Part shown: positions 61,901-64,000 of the stretch, in pieces
Position numbering within the stretch: the first letter of the stretch is position 1
Layout of the letters: the number at the start of each line of letters is the position of its first letter
Source: Siniperca chuatsi
Taxonomy: Eukaryota > Chordata > Actinopteri > Centrarchiformes > Sinipercidae
DNA length: 64,000 bases
NCBI RefSeq assembly: GCF_020085105.1
Contig: NC_058045.1
Span: 6,462,333-6,526,332 of the forward strand
Direction: 5' to 3'
Notes under the pieces: model-generated
Seen by the model: only the letters and a program-made list of their open reading frames with translations
Database searches by the model: none
Told to the model about the DNA's origin: nothing
Program-made: the position numbers and the translations under genes

Positions 61901-63331
61901 CCTCTCCTGCCACCCATTTCTTATTTGGAAGATAATGTTAAAAGTTCATTCCTGTTGCTCCAACAAACCCTTACCATGAGAGGAATGTTTAAAAGCATCT
62001 CTTAGGGGAGAGTGATGTAACACTTATAAAAACTATACAGCGGCAGCAAACACACTCACCCACGCTGTTAACTTAATTGCTCCCGGGTGTGCATCTGCTC
62101 ACAGTTAATTCATTAAAAAATTGATTGACGAGGCCAAGTTTCCACTCCACAGTGGAGAATTTGCAATGACTCGTGATCTGCTTATGAGCTCTCGTGAGAA
62201 ATGCTTCTTACACTACCTTTTAAACAACAGTACATGGGCAGAAAGGGAAGATACACAAAAAACTGTTAGTATAACTTGGAGAACTACATATTGTATTGCA
62301 ATTACATTGATTGAACCACTAGGTGGGATTTTATTTCAACTAAATCAGGACATAATGACTGACCGCTAAGCCCACATGTTGAACCAGGTGTACCACAACA
62401 GTTAAAAACAGTTGAAGGTTTTAAGTGGACTGCGTGGGTGTGATGACGTCATTGTGCACACGTGTTAGCTCTGGAGTCATGCTCTAAAGCCTAATTCCTT
62501 CTATCTGGCGTCCATGACAGTTTTCCAGAGAAGAAGTGATTGTTCCCCAGGCGACTGTATAACACAACAGCATTCCTTCCTCTCACACTTGGTCAGGATC
62601 TTCTTTTCCTCAGACTGTTGGTTGACTTGGGGTCTCTCTGTCATATCTTCAAACTCCTTTGCTCTTGGTCTTTTTAGCATCATAACCCTTTCTTCAATAA
62701 TCTGATCGCAACAGATTAATTTAACGGATTAATTAAAATACCACAATGACTCCACTCGCCCCAGAACTGATGCTTGTTGCAAGGACTGAACATGTGATCT
62801 CTGCTCTGGAAACAATATGTTACTGGAGCCAACCTGAGTTTGTCGGCAGTGAAGATGACCCTGCGCTCCAGAAGTAGAGAGGCAAACACTCGGAGAAGGA
62901 GACGTAGACTCAAGGAAGAGAAGAGACATTCAAAGTCCACGTGTTCCAGACGAGAATCTGACGGCCTACACAGCTCTATCACCTGTAGGAAAGAGAGAGG
63001 GAAAGTGAGAGTGACACAAACAAAAAGAAAAAGACTATTAGATAGCAATGTACATACTGCACACATACACATAAAGAGACGAATATGATTATGTATATTA
63101 GCTTTTAAGGCAAGATTTTGCCTCGAAGCACAGGGTGAAAAACTACTGGTTCAAATGCTGTTTTTCACAGTGACACCACCATCATCTCACCTCTGTCCCA
63201 GAGCCCGGTAGGAAGTTTTTGACAGTGATGGTCCTTCCAGGAGCAGGGAAGGGAGCTTCCATTATGCCTCTCATAAAAGGCTGCACCAGAGCAGGGGAGA
63301 TAGCCCTCCTCTTTTCCACTTCATCCAGGAT
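58911..63331 (-). CDS. DENN domain-containing protein 2 family, last eight exons (5' part beyond window)
   Basis: DENND2 proteins are Rab guanine-nucleotide exchange factors (Rab9 in the family) acting in membrane traffic. Exons 63331-63191, 62982-62834, 61080-60903, 60785-60744, 60576-60471, 59941-59654, 59341-59255 and 58942-58911 join in phase to 1023 nt: 340 residues plus TGA. DENN-region motifs include ASLLLERRVIFTADKL, HAVVALLYPFTWQHTYIPVL, PTPFIVGLLSSSLPRLKELP and VLVVDLCNSRFLRQ. Downstream DENN motifs include LDDEDSILPHKLQAALEHVL, FVRFFVEMVGHYSLF, FQREAFRKAVTSKSLRRFLE and VNKFLKGLGNKMKFLSKK. A seven-serine run interrupts the downstream DENN domain. Family is certain; the paralogue (2B- or 2C-like) is not settled, so no symbol is given. 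Transcribed in the same direction as tead4. Confidence 0.95.
59255..59341 (-). CDS. DENND2-family exon (LFEVRAQEYLDSLPG)
   Basis: The acceptor TTTCCAG and donor GTGAGA bound 87 nt, encoding LFEVRAQEYLDSLPGSEQRG and VNKFLKGL. Confidence 0.95.
59654..59941 (-). CDS. DENND2-family exon (downstream DENN core)
   Basis: The acceptor CCCACAG and donor GTACTG bound 288 nt. It encodes SEAFVRFFVEMVGHYSLFMG, a Ser-rich loop with seven serines, then FQREAFRKAVTSKSLRRFLE and VFMETQMFTGFIQERDQRRQ. Confidence 0.95.
60471..60576 (-). CDS. DENND2-family exon (LDDEDSILPHKLQAALE)
   Basis: The acceptor TCCGCAG and donor GTGACT bound 106 nt, encoding LDDEDSILPHKLQAALEHVL and DKRRELACEKGDLPN. Confidence 0.95.
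60744..60785 (-). CDS. DENND2-family exon (VLVVDLCNSRFLRQ)
   Basis: A short 14-codon exon between the acceptor GCTCAG and a GTAGAA donor. The sequence is a conserved DENN strand. Confidence 0.94.
60903..61080 (-). CDS. DENND2-family exon (DENN domain, SQCCHAVVALLYPF)
   Basis: The acceptor TTTCTGCAG and donor GTAAGA bound 178 nt. It encodes HAVVALLYPFTWQHTYIPVL, PPSMLDIVCTPTPFIVGLLS and LPRLKELPIEE. Confidence 0.96.
61140..62830 (-). other. DENND2-family intron
   Basis: AT-rich intron of about 1.75 kb with no exon or repeat family recognised. Confidence 0.5.
62834..62982 (-). CDS. DENND2-family exon (DENN domain, LLLERRVIFTADKL)
   Basis: The acceptor CCTACAG and a weaker donor GTTGGC bound 149 nt. 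It encodes VIELCRPSDSRLEHVDFECL and RVFASLLLERRVIFTADKL. The donor is supported by phase: the split AGC serine continues TLSQ in the next exon. Confidence 0.94.
63191..63331 (-). CDS. DENND2-family exon (ILDEVEKRRAISPALVQPF)
   Basis: This exon has 47 codons between the acceptor TTTCCAG and a GTGAGA donor. It encodes ILDEVEKRRAISPALVQPFM and PFPAPGRTITVKNFLPGSG. Confidence 0.95.
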
Positions 63332-64000
63332 CTGGAAAACACAGAGAAGGAGGCGCAGTAATTTCAATACTGGCAATCACAAATATTTATATTAGTGTAC
63401 TGTATATATTGGGATATTGGGACCCCCAGCTCTAACACAATCTTTTCAATAAACTAGGCCTTTTGTGTAATTAAAATATTTTTATCTTAGGGTTGGGTTA
63501 TATGATGATATATACATGATTTAACTTTATCAACCGTCATATATTTTGCCATATCATTTATACCACGGTAGCTTTCCCTTTTATATCTCTGGGTGCATTA
63601 GGCCATTGTAGGCAGTGTTGCAAATCAAAGAGCAGGAGTGCTTTTTGGCTATAATTAGATTTTTATATTATTATAGCATGAATGCGATTAAGCACATTAA
63701 CCTGTCAGGTATTTAAATTATTAGATTAGCCAAAAACAGACATGTCTGTCTTGTTATATTATCCACAAACAGGTTTCTCAAATGATTCTGTATATAAATG
63801 CACTATATGATGAGATACATCAATATCACAATATAAAATTACATATACTCTCTTCTTCCTGTAAAGTGACATCGGCTTCAGGTGCCATCATAAATGAATC
63901 AAGGGTGAGGTAGGTAGTGGAGACAGCCAAACATTATCAAAAGTCAATACAACAAATAGTTAACAGACTGAATCCATCATCTGTACCCCTCTACACACAT
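63332..64000 (-). other. DENND2-family intron, upstream exon beyond window
   Basis: No further coding exon was recognised. The preceding exon must lie past position 64000, because the exon at 63331 begins on a codon boundary within the DENN region. Confidence 0.5.

Overview
The window is vertebrate nuclear DNA, almost certainly from a percomorph-type teleost. Coding exons are short, have GT-AG introns and lie in AT-rich sequence. Introns are full of (CA)n/(GT)n microsatellites and teleost interspersed repeats. Four genes can be rebuilt by joining exons in phase. No CRISPR array, operon, intact transposon or bona fide tRNA/rRNA gene was seen.

Layout: (1) 852-8418, plus strand: seven 3' exons of mrps35, the mitochondrial small-subunit ribosomal protein mS35; the presequence exon lies upstream of the window. 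(2) 9794-12552, minus strand: complete three-exon mansc4, a MANSC-domain type I membrane protein. mrps35 and mansc4 are tail to tail, as MRPS35 and MANSC4 are neighbours on human 12p11. (3) 16140-54677, minus strand: tead4, a TEA-domain transcription factor and YAP/TAZ partner, with 11 constitutive coding exons, one candidate 18-nt microexon and a probable non-coding first exon. (4) 58911-63331 and beyond the window, minus strand: the last eight exons of a DENND2-family Rab guanine-nucleotide exchange factor, covering much of the DENN and downstream-DENN regions to the stop codon.

The exon sums support the models: mansc4 closes at 1215 nt (404 aa), tead4 at 477 aa from a CTG candidate start without the microexon, the DENND2 fragment at 1023 nt (340 aa plus stop), and mrps35 at 290 codons counting the split first codon and the stop.

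The most interesting signal is in tead4. An 18-nt in-frame microexon (33592-33609) with strong splice sites would insert six residues (DLSNYF) in the loop after helix 1 of the TEA domain. It lies in one arm of an inverted duplication whose other arm is about 260 bp away, so the pre-mRNA could fold over the microexon's 3' splice site. Other notable signals are the lack of any in-frame ATG ahead of the TEA domain, a tandem 5' splice site in mansc4 that would switch it to a truncated soluble form, two perfect short-loop hairpins that look template-switch generated, and hAT-like MITEs with clear 8-bp target duplications.

Most of the remaining sequence is intron or intergenic DNA: microsatellites, MITEs, SINE and LINE relics, and stretches in which nothing could be recognised.
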